A stretch of DNA of 64,000 bases from Leptodactylus fallax (GCA_947044405.1 CAMRHE010000012.1:9110001-9174000); one strand, 5' to 3'. Counted from the stretch's first letter, positions 12,056-22,240 are shown. The notes: generated by a model from the letters alone, not told the origin. Program-made: numbers and translations.

Positions 12056-12296
12056 TTAGCATGGTGGCTCAGTGATTAGCACCGTTACCTTGCAGGACTG
12101 GAGCCTGCGTTTGACTCTAGCCACGGACAACGTCTACATGGAGTTTGTATGTTCTCCCCATGTTTGTGTGGATTTCCTCCCACACTCCAAAGACATAGTG
12201 ATGTAGAATTTAGATTGTGAGCCCTAATTGGGACTGTGTTTATATTATCTGTAGATTGCTGCGGAATATGTTGATGCTATATAAAACAATAATTAT
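12056..12296 (+). mobile_element. tRNA-headed SINE with L2-like tail
   Basis: The head has an A-box-like tggctcagtgattagca (12064-12080) and a decayed B-box near gcgtttgactctag, the two internal RNA polymerase III promoter boxes of a tRNA-derived SINE. The body carries ggagtttgtatgttctcccc and cctcccacactccaaagaca. The tail, agattgtgagccc followed by gctgcggaatatgttgatgc and tatataaaa, matches the 3' end of the L2 elements in this window. SINEs usually share the 3' end of the LINE that mobilises them, so L2 is the likely partner. It is not a functional tRNA gene: no cloverleaf can be completed. Confidence 0.8.
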
Positions 12297-13047
12297 ATCC
12301 TATCTCCAGGAAGATATAGTGGTAACGGGGGATATATCAGGAAAAGTTTATTGTAACCATAGGAGCTATTACAGAGCTTCTTGGTACTTGTTTCAATTAC
12401 AGTAAGTCAGCAGAACCTGTTTATATGCAACATCAGTAGAACCCAAAACATTTTGTCAACTTAAAATCAGTTAAATTAATAAGTGAATAGGTTAAAAGGC
12501 ATGATGATATATAAAGAGTCACTGGTTGAACAAACGCCATAAGCATACCACAAATATATTCACTTCTCATCTGAGAGAAAAGATAGATATCCCGAACAAC
12601 TCAATCTGGTTGTTTGGATACAATGTATCCTTTGGAAACACAAATGATGAGCAGGACCGGGGAGCAGACAGGTAAGTAATGACCCAATACTGCTATAGGG
12701 AGGGGGCATAGCCCATACAGTGTCCCCTTCCCTATTACCTCCTCATACAGTGGCCCCATCACTGATCTCCTATACTGTATGGGGGATGGAGCCATTATAT
12801 TGTATGTAGGCTAATATTTGAGCCAGACGTGGCCTATTTACTGCAGTCGACATCTCAGTATCGCCCTTCACATTAGTGCAGGCAAGTTATTTCTGAGATG
12901 AATTAATTCTAAAATCTAAGTGAATTGATCTTAGATTTATTTGTGTTCTCTGTGAACAAATGAAAAGTATGCAATGCAATAAAAATTTCATAAAATAGTT
13001 TGCATTTAATGTTAATGGTTAAAAGAATGTCAATCTGAATGGTCAGC
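12297..13047. other. No gene seen
   Basis: No recognised family. The patch 12690-12800 holds loose repeats of cagtggcccc-type words, possibly another decayed minisatellite. Confidence 0.5.
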
Positions 13048-13760
13048 CCCCATGTAAGGGTCTTGCCAAACGTTGCAACCCTGACACTACTGCAGCGGTC
13101 TGGGAGGAAGGACAGAGACAAGTGAGCCCTAATCTCACCCCAGCCACTGTCCCTTCCTACTTGTCTCACTGTCCTAATGACAGGAACAACTTGGAGCCGG
13201 TCCCTACACTGAATAAGTGACAACACAGAACGAAGACAGGACGCACAAACAACAAAAGAGAGGTCAGGAAGCCAAGAGGTCAGTAACAAACGAGCAAAGC
13301 AGTACAAAGTCAAAATCCAAGAGAATAGTCAGGGGCAAGCCAAAGGATCCGAGAATCAAGTAGCAAAGTATCAAGGAATATAGTAAGAGAGCAGGCAAAA
13401 CACAAGTGAAATAACCGGAAACCTGCTGAGAAATGACATCCTGTATATAGAAAGTCTGGGCCCAGCCACAGATCTGATAGGAACACAGGCTGTCAATCAC
13501 ACAGGCCAGGAAGAGATTAACTCTATGCAGTCCAGAGAGAAATGTTCCTAATAATAATAATAATAATAATAATAGTCCTTTAATAGTCCCACAGTGGGGA
13601 AATTCAGTGTGTTACAGCAGCAAAGATAAGATAAGCAGATACAAGTACAAATACAACATGTACAGGAATGTTCCAAGGTGAGAGGCATTACATTAATAGC
13701 AGACAGACAGATAGGACGTAGCAGAGGAGGGGGGGGGGATATAACAGGCAGAGAGATATT

Positions 13761-16748
13761 TCAGTTCTCTGTATGTAATGATCTCCGCTTAGGTCGGTGT
13801 TGGTTGTACAGCCTAACCGCGGTGGGGAGGAAAGACTTCCGATAGCGCTCCTTCTCACACCTGGGGTGGAGCAGTCGGTCACTGACAGTACTGCCCAGCG
13901 CAATCACAGTCTCATGCATGGGATGGGAGTTATTCTCCCGCATGGAGCTCACCACGGACAGTATCCTTCTGTCACCCACCACCTGCACTGGGTCCAGTGG
14001 GCTCCCCAGGACAGAGCTGGCCCTTCTAATCAGCTTGTCAAGTTTATTTCTGTCCCTGGTTGATATACTGCTCCCCCAGCAGGCCACTCCAAAGAAGATG
14101 GCTGATGCCACTACCGAGTTGAAGAAAGTCCTAAGAAGTGCCCCCCGGATTCCAAAGGCTCTCAGCTTCCTAAGCAGGTAGAGCCTGCTGTGGCCCTTCC
14201 TGTACAGGGCCTCCATATGATCTGCCCAGTCCAGCTTATTATTAAGGAGCAGACCCAGGTACTTATAGGTGTTCACAATCTCGATGCCCGTCCCCAGGAT
14301 GTCCACTGGTTTTGGAGGGCATCTGCCTTTACGGAAGTCCACCACCATCTCCTTGGTCTTCCCCGCGTTAATCTTCAGGTGGTTCTGGTGGCACCAGTCC
14401 ACAAAAAACCGGTTCAGTTCTCTGTACTCCTTGTCATCATCGTCTGTGATGAGACCCACTATTGCAGAGTCGTCAGAATACTTCTGTAGGTAGCAGCTGG
14501 ATGAGTTGCACCTAAAATCAGCAGTGTACAGTGTGAAGAGGAAAGGGGCGAGAACCGTACCCTGAGGTGCCCCTGTATTACAGATCACGGTACCTGACAC
14601 ACAGTCTTGGGCTCTCACGTATTGAGGTCGATTTGTGAGGTAGTCTAGGATCCAGTTGGAGAGGTGGTGGTCCACTCCAGCAAGGCCCAGCTTGTCTCTC
14701 AGTAACCTGGGCTGTATGGTGTTAAAAGCACTGGAGAAATCAAAGAACATTATTCTCACCGTGTTCCCTGGTTTTTCCAGGTGAGACAGAGCCCTGTGCA
14801 GAAGGTGGATGATGGCATCATCTACCCCAATGCCCGGTCGATAAGCAAACTGGAGAGGGTCCATAGCGGGGCTCACTAGAGGGCGAAGATGTGTGAGAAC
14901 CAATCTCTCTAAGATCTTCATCAAGTGGGATGTCAGTGCTACAGGTCTGTAGTCGTTGAGGTCCATAGGGTGAGGTTTCTTTGGAACTGGTACCACACAA
15001 GAAGATTTCCATAATTCAGGGACTATTTCCTGCCTCAGGCTCATATTATACATATATGTAATTATACCACACAGCTGGTCCCCACAAGTCTTAATTAGCC
15101 TTGCACTGATGTCATCTGGCCCTGCGGCTTTCCTTGCCTTGATCTTTTTCATCTCCTTCCTCACCTGGGCCCGTGTGAAGGTCAGACTGTGGTCAGATAA
15201 AGACAGATTTCTGGATTTACTGGTCTGTTGGGAAGTAGCCACATGGGGTGAATGGGGTGAAGTCATTGTGGTGAGGGGAGCTGAAGGACATTCTGGGGTG
15301 GGAGGAGCTGGTGTGTGATCAAATCTGTTGAAGAATAGGTTTAGTTCATTAAGCCAGTTAACATCTGCCTCAATCTGGCAGACCGACTGTTTATGACCCG
15401 AAATTGACTTAAGCCCCTCCCAGACCCCCCTTATGTCTTTTCTTTCCATTTGCTTTTCCATTTTTTCCTTATAACTGGCTTTTCCTTGCCTGATTAGATG
15501 CCTCAGCTCCTTTTGTACTTCCCTCAACCCCTCCTTATCTCTTGTCCTGAATGCCATCTTTTTCTCCTTAAGTAGTGTTTTTATATCAGAGTTAATCCAT
15601 GGTTTGTTGTTGGAGAAGCACCTCACCACTTTTGTGGGTACTGTGTTGTCCACACAAAAATTAATGTAGTCCGTTATGCAGTGTGTGGGTCCTTCTATAT
15701 CTTCTCCATACGAATCCTGCAAAACTTCCCATGCGGTTGTGTCAAAACAATCCCTCAGAGCCTCATCACTCTCCTCGGACCATATCCTCACTGTGCGGGT
15801 GACAGCTGGTTCTCTACGTACAAGTGGCTTGTACACAGGTCGGAGATGTACTAGGTTGTGATCCGATCTTCCCAGGGGCGGTAGGGCTGATGAGTTATAT
15901 GCCTCCCTCACGTTGGCAAAGAACAAGTCCAGTGTTTTGTTGTCTCTTGTGTGGCAGGTTACATACTGTGTGAAACTGGGAAGTGTGGATGATGGCGAGG
16001 CATGGTTGAAATCGCCAGACACAAGAAGGAGGGCCTGGGGGTGCTGAGACTGTAACTGGCTCAGCGTGGCTTGTAGGACCTCGCAGGCAGCGTCAGCTTT
16101 CGCAGAGGGGGGGACATATGCAGCTATCACGATGACATGTGATAGTTCCCTTGGTAGATAGAAAGGTCTCATGCTCACAGCTAATAGTTCAATGTCCTTA
16201 CAGCAAGTTTGCTCCTTAATCACAATGTGCCTAGGATTGCACCATCTATTATTCACAAACATTGCCAGCCCCCCTCCTTTCCTCTTACCGCTCTCCCTTG
16301 TCCTGTCTGCCCGAAGGAGTTTAAAACCATCCAAGGAGACCAGAGAGTCAGGAGTAACTTCAGTGAGCCAAGTCTCTGTAAGTAGCATCATGCTGCACAC
16401 CCGAAACTCCTGATGGTGCCTGGTGAGCGCTGTTAGTTCATCCATCTTGTTTGCAAGAGATCTCACATTGCCCATAATGATGGAGGGAACAGTTGGTCGG
16501 TAACGCCTCTTTTTAATCCTCTGAAGAGTTCCTGCTCTGCAGCCCCTCCCCCGCTTTTTTCTTTCTCCAGAGTTCTTGGGGGATGGGTGGGCAAATGGTA
16601 TGCAGCCCTGTTGTTGTGACTCTAAGCTGCAGTAATTTCTCTCTTGTGTAGACAAAAGAAATGCCTGCAGACACAAGAGTCCCCATTTCAGCAGGACAAA
16701 AAGACAGATAAAAACAAAAAAAAAAGTATCACAAAGGTCCAATTCCAA
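13761..16748 (-). CDS. LINE ORF: APE endonuclease and reverse transcriptase
   Basis: The 995-residue ORF is uninterrupted. Residues 1-35 are hydrophobic and 60-85 basic; the first clear domain begins at residue 92 (MGNVRSLANKMDEL), so the true start may be downstream of the first Met. Endonuclease motifs: TETW (catalytic E125), SGDFNHA (D246, N248) and GRSDHN (295-298). RT motifs: AAGPDDIS at 541, DLNDYRPVALTSHLMKILE near 597, the first catalytic Asp in FFDFSSAFN (D670), GAPQGTVLAPFLF near 727 and the catalytic YSDD at 757-760 (Ser where many relatives have Ala). The protein would nick target DNA and copy its own RNA there. All key residues are in place, so this copy is potentially active. 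Intactness is seen; activity is inferred. Confidence 0.92.
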   Translation of the reverse strand: MELDLCDTFFFVFICLFVLLKWGLLCLQAFLLSTQERNYCSLESQQQGCIPFAHPSPKNSGERKKRGRGCRAGTLQRIKKRRYRPTVPSIIMGNVRSLANKMDELTALTRHHQEFRVCSMMLLTETWLTEVTPDSLVSLDGFKLLRADRTRESGKRKGGGLAMFVNNRWCNPRHIVIKEQTCCKDIELLAVSMRPFYLPRELSHVIVIAAYVPPSAKADAACEVLQATLSQLQSQHPQALLLVSGDFNHASPSSTLPSFTQYVTCHTRDNKTLDLFFANVREAYNSSALPPLGRSDHNLVHLRPVYKPLVRREPAVTRTVRIWSEESDEALRDCFDTTAWEVLQDSYGEDIEGPTHCITDYINFCVDNTVPTKVVRCFSNNKPWINSDIKTLLKEKKMAFRTRDKEGLREVQKELRHLIRQGKASYKEKMEKQMERKDIRGVWEGLKSISGHKQSVCQIEADVNWLNELNLFFNRFDHTPAPPTPECPSAPLTTMTSPHSPHVATSQQTSKSRNLSLSDHSLTFTRAQVRKEMKKIKARKAAGPDDISARLIKTCGDQLCGIITYMYNMSLRQEIVPELWKSSCVVPVPKKPHPMDLNDYRPVALTSHLMKILERLVLTHLRPLVSPAMDPLQFAYRPGIGVDDAIIHLLHRALSHLEKPGNTVRIMFFDFSSAFNTIQPRLLRDKLGLAGVDHHLSNWILDYLTNRPQYVRAQDCVSGTVICNTGAPQGTVLAPFLFTLYTADFRCNSSSCYLQKYSDDSAIVGLITDDDDKEYRELNRFFVDWCHQNHLKINAGKTKEMVVDFRKGRCPPKPVDILGTGIEIVNTYKYLGLLLNNKLDWADHMEALYRKGHSRLYLLRKLRAFGIRGALLRTFFNSVVASAIFFGVACWGSSISTRDRNKLDKLIRRASSVLGSPLDPVQVVGDRRILSVVSSMRENNSHPMHETVIALGSTVSDRLLHPRCEKERYRKSFLPTAVRLYNQHRPKRRSLHTEN

Positions 16749-16870
16749 GTCTTTGTTTCTTCATTTCTTCATAGTGTAAAGTCCATTAAGTAGAGAGATA
16801 AAAAACAGACAGAGAAAGAAAAAATAAGAGAGAGAGAGTCTCAGAGCTGCCGACCAGGCAGCCACTTCAG

Positions 16871-16884
16871 CGGCACCATCTTGG
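16871..16884 (-). promoter_or_regulatory. YY1-like site at the LINE 5' end
   Basis: The first bases of the element on the minus strand read ccaagatggtgccg. The YY1 core is AAGATGG followed by a C-rich stretch. In mammalian L1 a YY1 site at the 5' end positions transcription start. Its place at the extreme 5' end here suggests the same role, which is inferred. Confidence 0.45.
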
Positions 16885-17079
16885 AAAAAAAAAAAAAAAA
16901 AAAAAAAAACAACAACACCTGTGTTTACACAGGTGTGGCTTTACACAGCAAGGGAACTAGGACCATGTTCAGACTGAGCATCAAGAAACTTAAACAAAGA
17001 ACCAAACTGAAGACGCCTCCTTCGCCACCTTGTGCGAGCGGAGGGCGGCGCCGAGACCCGAAACAGCAGAGACGTTACA

Positions 17080-17099
17080 GTACCCCCCCCCTTTATGAG
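17080..17099 (-). promoter_or_regulatory. Polypurine tract next to the 3' LTR
   Basis: On the minus strand, aaaggggggggtac lies directly upstream of the LTR start tgtaacg. A purine run here is the plus-strand DNA primer of LTR retrotransposons. It overlaps the end of the gag-protease frame. Confidence 0.8.
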
Positions 17100-18586
17100 G
17101 GACCCTCACCAGATAAACCAGTTTTAGTAGGACCCAGTATTTTCTCTGCCTTCAATTCAGGGTCTTTTTGCACAACCACAGACACTGGTGGGCCAGGCAA
17201 ACATTTTTTATTCACCTGGCATTTCCCACCTTTTGCAGCCGAGACAGTCTCCTCAGTAACACAATTTAAGGTGTGCAAAACAATAAAGTGGGATGAGCAC
17301 TGATCTCCCCATTTTACCAACTTCCTTTTACCCCAATCAAAAATAGGGTTATGGAGGTTCAACCAGGGGAGCCCCAAAATAATATCGGAAGACAGATGCT
17401 CCATAACAAAAAAGCTCATGAGCTCTGAATGAGCAGAACCAACTTGCAACGTTATTAAGGGGGTCTTGAATCGGACCTTACCCCTGGCCAGTGGGGCAAA
17501 ATCCGCTCCAGTAACCGCCAGAGGAGTGTCAAGTGGCAAAAGCTCAATGCCTAAAGCTGAGACCAACGAGAATGTGACAAAGTTTGCCGCAGACCAAGAG
17601 TCAACTAAGGCCTGGCCAGAAACAGATCTGTCCCCAGAGGACAGAGACACAGATAACAACATCTTATTGTTACTACTGGCAAATACCTGGTTGCCTGAGT
17701 GGTTCTTCTGATTACCACTCAGGCATTGAAGTTTTTCTGATGGTCTGCGGGGTCTGATCGAGCAGTCACTGATAAAATGACCGGAAGCACCACAGTACAG
17801 GCAGAGGTTGTTCCTGAGACGATGCTCTCGTCGCGTCTTGGCATCCACAATTCACAGTTGCATAGGTTCCTCACCAAGAGTCATGGGAGAAATAACAGGT
17901 TTCTCAGGAGAGAGTGAGGGAGAGACAGAAAACTTGGAAGAAGCAGACCCTATTCTCTCTTTAACATTTTCCCGGATCCTGCGGTCAATACGGACAGCCA
18001 AAGTCATGGCCTGCTCAAGAGTGGGAGGATCTGGGTGACCAACCCAGAGCTCCTTGACACGGTCACACAGGCCTTGTTTAAAGAGGGCCTTTAGAGCTGA
18101 CTCACACCAACCTGCAGTCACGCTGCACTTACGGAATTCTGCGCAATATTCCTCAGCAGAGCGTTTGCCCTGCCGCATGGTGAGGAGTTGCGATTCCGCA
18201 AGCCCAATGTGGTCTGGCTCAGCATAGATAGACCCCAAAGACAAAAAAAAATTTTTCAAAGTCAGTCCACTCCTCAGCCCCTGGAGGGAGTTTAAGGGCC
18301 CAAGCTTGTGGATCCCCCTGTAGGAGGGATATAACTACTCCCACCATTTGGGCCTGGGATGCATGTGGATTAATCCGGAAATACAAGCGACAAGACTCCC
18401 GGAAAGTCTCAAACCTTTCACGATCCCCTGAAAAACGGTCGGGGAGTAGCATCTTAACTCTAAAAGGGGCAGAAACAACTGGAGATGCTGCAGCGGCATC
18501 AGTAAGGGTCTGCACATGTTTAGCAAGCTCATTTACCAGGACTGCCAAACCTTCCAACTTGGCTGCAAGGCCCTGAATAGGATCCA
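17093..18586 (-). pseudogene. gag-protease of the gypsy element, interrupted
   Basis: Coding starts near 18586 (MDPIQGLAAKLEGLAVLVNE). Gag continues with LPDRFSGDRERFETFRESC and ISLLQGDPQAWALKLP. The frame shifts near 18240-18260, in an A-run, and continues in 17852-18259 (AEEYCAEFRKC). A single TGA at 17849-17851 then splits that frame just before the nucleocapsid. The last part (17093-17848) has a CCHC zinc knuckle, CLYCGASGHFISDC (residues 16-29), and a retropepsin-like domain with ALVDSW (83-85) and DIILGLPWLNL. The usual DSG/DTG active site reads DSW, so the protease is probably dead. The frame ends directly at the polypurine tract: everything from RT to integrase is missing. Confidence 0.85.
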
Positions 18587-18633
18587 TGCTGACCCTATGG
18601 GAAGCAGTGGCAGAATGTATGGACCAGTTATTC

Positions 18634-19287
18634 TGTAAGGGTCTTGCCAAACGTAGCAACCCTGACACTACTGCAGCGGTCTTGTAGGAAGGACAGAGAC
18701 AAGTGAGCCCTAATCTCACCCCAGCCACTGTCCCTTCCTACTTGTCTCACTGTCCTAATGACAGGAACAACTTGGAGCCGGTCCCTACACTGAATAAGTG
18801 ACAACACAGAACGAAGACAGGACGCACAAACAACAAAAGAGAGGTCAGGAAGCCAAGAGGTCAGTAACAAACGAGCAAAGCAGTACAAAGTCAAAATCCA
18901 AGAGAATAGTCAGGGGCAAGCCAAAGGGTCAGAGAATCAAGTAGCAAAGTATCAGGGAATATAGTAAGAGAGCAGGCAAAACACAAGTGAAATAACCGGC
19001 AACCTGCTGAGAAATGACATCCTGTATATAGAAAGTCTGGGCCCAGCCACAGATCTGATAGGAACACAGGCTGTCAATCACACAGGCCAGGAAGAGATTA
19101 ACTCTATGCAGTCCAGAGAGAAATGTTCCTAATTACACAGGTGTGGCTTTACACAGCAAGGGAACTAGGACCATGTTCAGACTGAGCATCAAGAAACTTA
19201 AACAAAGAACCAAACTGAAGACGCCTCCTTCGCCACAGCGTGCGAGCGGAGGGCGGCGCCGAGACCCGAAACGGCAGAGACGTTACA
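18634..19287 (-). repeat. 5' LTR of the gypsy element
   Basis: This 654-bp uninterrupted LTR runs from TG (19287 on the minus strand) to CA (18634). It would hold the promoter and poly(A) signals. It is followed on the minus strand by gaataactggtccat, where the tRNA primer site should lie; I could not match it to a particular tRNA. Confidence 0.92.
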
Positions 19288-19292
19288 CCCCA

Positions 19293-19345
19293 ACATTTTC
19301 ACCCCACCAAATCTGGCCCTCTTTGCTAAAAGTTTGGACAACCCT
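19293..19345. repeat. Possible hAT terminal fragment
   Basis: The words ctggccctctttgctaaaag and tttggacaaccctga resemble the ends of Charlie-type hAT elements. No partner end or target duplication was identified. Confidence 0.35.
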
Positions 19346-19449
19346 GATCTAAAGGAACATTAGGTAAAGGGTTTTGACATAGACAAAATATACCACCCGT
19401 GGGACCCCCATAGATCTTCAGAATGGAGTGGTTGTGAGCCCACACCTAT

Positions 19450-19960
19450 GACAAGCAGAGACCCAAATATTCCAAATTGTTCGTTTTTGAATAGGAGATT
19501 TGTCTTAGACAGACTAAAATGGCCTGTGACATGCATTGCGGTAAATTATTATATAGTAGGTGGTAGTAGTATATTTAATAGGTGGAGTCTCAGAGGCCCA
19601 GATGACAAAAAAATTTTATACTCACTTTCACTCACCTCTTTTGGGCCTCCTTGTGATGTCCGCCACTCTCCTGGTGACATCATGTGCCCAGGGTCACCAC
19701 TGAGGCCTCAGTGGTGACCCAGAGGACATGACATCACCAAGAAGGCTGAGAGAGAGCGTCAAATGCTGCTTTGAATTACAAAATTGGTTAGGGGAACTGA
19801 GTATAAATGTTTTTTTCATTTTTTTACACCTCCCGTGGGCCTCCACCACTTATACTCTGGAGTTGTACTGAACTTTCCCAACCCAAAGCGAATCTGGAAC
19901 CAGAGCCACCCGAACCCAAAACAAATTGAATCTTGAGAGGTTTTCCCATCTCTAATTACA
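19450..19960. repeat. Interspersed repeat family A, copy 2
   Basis: Colinear with 2290-2880: cccaaatattcc near the start, gatgacaaaaa, gcctccttgtgatg, an inverted agggtcaccactgaggcc / ggcctcagtggtgacc pair (hairpin around 19695-19725), cttatactctgg, and gaaccagagccacccgaac near the end. Non-coding. Confidence 0.6.
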
Positions 19961-20695
19961 AGAATGGAGCAATATTGTCCATGTATGAACATTGCCATAG
20001 TCGCCTCTATGCTTCAATGGGATTAACATACTCTGATGTTTTCCCATTCTCGGTGTAATCTTGTAAGAGTGACTGAGGCAGTGGTCACACATGCATACTA
20101 CCGCTTCATTTATATAGAAACTGTCATATTCATCACCAGTGGGAGTCTCAGCAGTCAGACTTTCAGCAGTCATATATTTATTACTTATCCTGTAGCTGAG
20201 TTAAATAATGTTTATGGGAAAACCCCTTTAATATTCTAGATCACCAAACTTTTCCATAATTCACCATATCAGTCTTGAAGAATTACCCTAATCTATGTGA
20301 ATTTTGCAGGATGTTGTAAAATTACTAGAATTTATAGAAGTTTACAGGTTGGCAGAGCTATGTTCGTTGTTTGTCACAACTCCTTACAATATAACAATGT
20401 CTATGTTATTGTAGTTTTCATAGGCATGCTAGCAAACCTAATACAATATCATGCAATATCATACAGCATCATGCACATGCCAAAAGCATAGAGTTTGTGC
20501 AGAGATACACAGTTCCTGCAGCACCATACTTCAGACTGGGCCACCAAAATACTAGAGGATCCTCTGGTTGGCCCCATGACTTAGGATCTAGGTCTATTTC
20601 TCATGGGCTAATTCACAAATAATTTACTAACCCTCATTGATGATATGTATTGCATGTGATATGATAACAATAAAGATTATGATGCAAATAGAAGC
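19961..20695. other. No gene seen
   Basis: Contains a word aaaacccctttaat (20220-20233) of the TTAA-flanked MITE type described at 58836, but no complete element. Confidence 0.5.
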
Positions 20696-21114
20696 GGATG
20701 CACCAGAGGCGTACCTAGTGGGGGGGGGCGGGCAGAGGGAGCTGCTGCCCCAGGCCCACTGACTCTGTGGGGCCCACTCCGGGTCCGCCATTAATACATC
20801 CTTTATTTCTAACTAGATCTGTGTCTGCCGACACCGATCTAGTTAAAATGAATCCTGCAACATAACACTATTGTAAACTGCAAGCCAATACAGGCCTGCG
20901 GTTTACAAGTTCCCAAGACCACAGACTGATGTCAGCTTCTCAGGACAGATGGCGTGATGACGTCACAAAATCGCGCCTCCTGCGCTCAGACACAGACGTC
21001 CTATGCGTGGACAGGGAGAAATGGGTGATTCCATTCATCAGGATTGCAGGTAGGTGAGTATGACTTTTATTTTTGTTTTTTTAGCGCAGTTGTGGTTATA
21101 TTAATAGTATAAGG

Positions 21115-21400
21115 GGTCGTTAGGAGAGGGACATATAACTATAAGGGAGGATTCATTAGGGGGAATTATGACGTTGGGGGGTCATTTATATAAGGGTTAT
21201 TACGGGGTATTATGAATACAAGGGGGGAGGTTATTTATATAAGGGGCCAATAGGGGGCATAATTTATATTAGGAGGCATTATGAATATAAGGGGGTGGTC
21301 ATTGATATACGGGGGTCATTAGAGGTGCAGTATCTATATCAAGGGGAATCAGAGGCATAATATAAGGGGGACAATTAATTAAATTAAGGTGGCACTTGGG
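21115..21400. repeat. Degenerate minisatellite, about 33-36 bp
   Basis: About eight imperfect units of the form tataagggggt-cattagggg-cattatga. Lengths vary. Lies inside the hAT-like element. Confidence 0.65.
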
Positions 21401-21411
21401 TTTTATTAAGA

Positions 21412-21925
21412 GTAAGGCCCCACGTACCAGGCTGCAGCAAAAAAAGCGCAGTAGGAAAAACCGCGGCGGTAACATTGTGGTTTTTCCCACAGCGCTTTTC
21501 ACATAAGGAGCGCAGAGGTTTCCCCTGTGAACTTTCTGTTTTCAGTACACCCATATGGAAACCGCCAGTGTTTCCATAGGTATAATTGACATGCTGCAAT
21601 TTCCAAAACCGCAACGGTTTTGGAAATCGCAGTGTGTCTGCTGCACGTATTTTTCCGCAATGTGTGGATGGGATTTGCAAGAATGTCATGTTTTTTTTCT
21701 GTGGGTTTTCGCCACATGGGGCCCCCATCCCATCCCCACTTTGCAGTACAATATGCGCAGCGAATACGCTGCGATTTCCAAAACAGTCGCTGTTTTTGAA
21801 ATCGCAGCATGTCAATTATACCTAGGGAAATGTCAGCAGTTTCCCTATAGATATAATTGAAGCAGAAAGTCCGCAGAGGAAACCTCTGCGAACTTTCTGT
21901 GCAAAGTGCTGCAGGGCCATAAGGA
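21412..21925. repeat. MITE family B, complete palindromic copy
   Basis: The halves 21580-21715 and 21716-21860 are inverted copies: aggtataattgacatgctgc on the left, gcatgtcaattatacct on the right. Within them lie further hairpins: tttccaaaaccgcaacgg / ttttggaaa (21600-21635), gatttccaaaacag / ctgtttttgaaatc (21774-21810) and agaaagtccgcagagg / cctctgcgaactttct (21862-21900). The design is a long cruciform-capable foldback. No ORF with family motifs. Confidence 0.7.
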
Positions 21926-22240
21926 GTTTTCCAGCTCATTCTTATTGATGATCTATCCTCAGAATAAAAGATTAATTAATGATAAGTGATACCCCATTCA
22001 CCAGCTGTATGAAGGGGCTATGGCACCTGTTTATATCACACGCTGCCTGTTTATAGTGTCCGTGCGATGTAATTACAGCCTTGTCACATAGACGTGTATA
22101 GGATGAGGTTGTAGTTACATTACATGGCCGCTATGAATTGTATGACACTATGTAAACAAAGAAGGGGTCACGGCACTTACACAGGTACACGGTTCATTCA
22201 AACAGCTGATCCTGGGGGTCCCAGGTATTGGAACTCCAAT
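21926..22240. repeat. MITE family E fragment
   Basis: Contains gatgatctatcctcagaat, aacagctgatcctgggggtc and ggtattggaactcc, words of a very common frog foldback family whose ends read TTAAAGGGGTTGTCC. Similar words occur at 23095-23257 and 39902-40140. Confidence 0.5.

Larger units (their letters stand above)
13549..16884 (-). mobile_element. Full-length LINE, CR1/L2 group, probably Rex1-like
   Basis: On the minus strand the element has a 136-nt 5' UTR starting ccaagatggtgccg, one uninterrupted ORF (16748-13761), a short 3' UTR containing acacactgaatttccccac, and an ATT microsatellite tail. A terminal microsatellite in place of poly(A), an APE-type endonuclease and RT of this length fit the CR1/L2 superfamily; the Rex1/Babar assignment is a best guess from memory of fish and frog relatives. 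It sits inside an LTR, so it is younger than the gypsy insertion. A 3' fragment of the same family lies at 36863-38049. Confidence 0.88.
13053..17079 (-). repeat. 3' LTR, split by a LINE insertion
   Basis: The LTR consists of 13053-13552 and 16925-17079, about 655 bp in total, colinear with 18634-19287. The break lies at cctaa/ttacacagg in the intact LTR. Between the parts sit the LINE, a 25-A run (16885-16909) and about 15 bp of filler. Roughly ten substitutions separate the two LTRs over their length. Confidence 0.93.
13053..19287 (-). mobile_element. Ty3/gypsy LTR retrotransposon, gag-protease only
   Basis: Two near-identical LTRs begin tgtaacgtctctgcc and end gacccttaca on the minus strand. 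They flank an internal region of only 1,554 bp (17080-18633). The host sequence cccca occurs immediately outside both ends (13048-13052 and 19288-19292): the 5-bp target duplication expected for Ty3/gypsy. Gag with a zinc knuckle and an aspartic protease are present, but reverse transcriptase, RNase H and integrase are absent, so it would need enzymes from a complete relative. Gag and protease wording resembles the Sushi-like chromovirus lineage (inference). The left LTR was later split by a LINE (13549-16884). Few LTR differences imply a fairly recent insertion. Confidence 0.93.

Noticed and set aside
12056..12130. tRNA gene
   Set aside because: A-box-like and weak B-box words are present, but no cloverleaf or acceptor stem forms and the sequence runs on into a SINE body.
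16881..17303. 140-residue plus-strand ORF starting in poly-Lys
   Set aside because: It translates the A-run at the LINE junction and the antisense of the LTR and gag.
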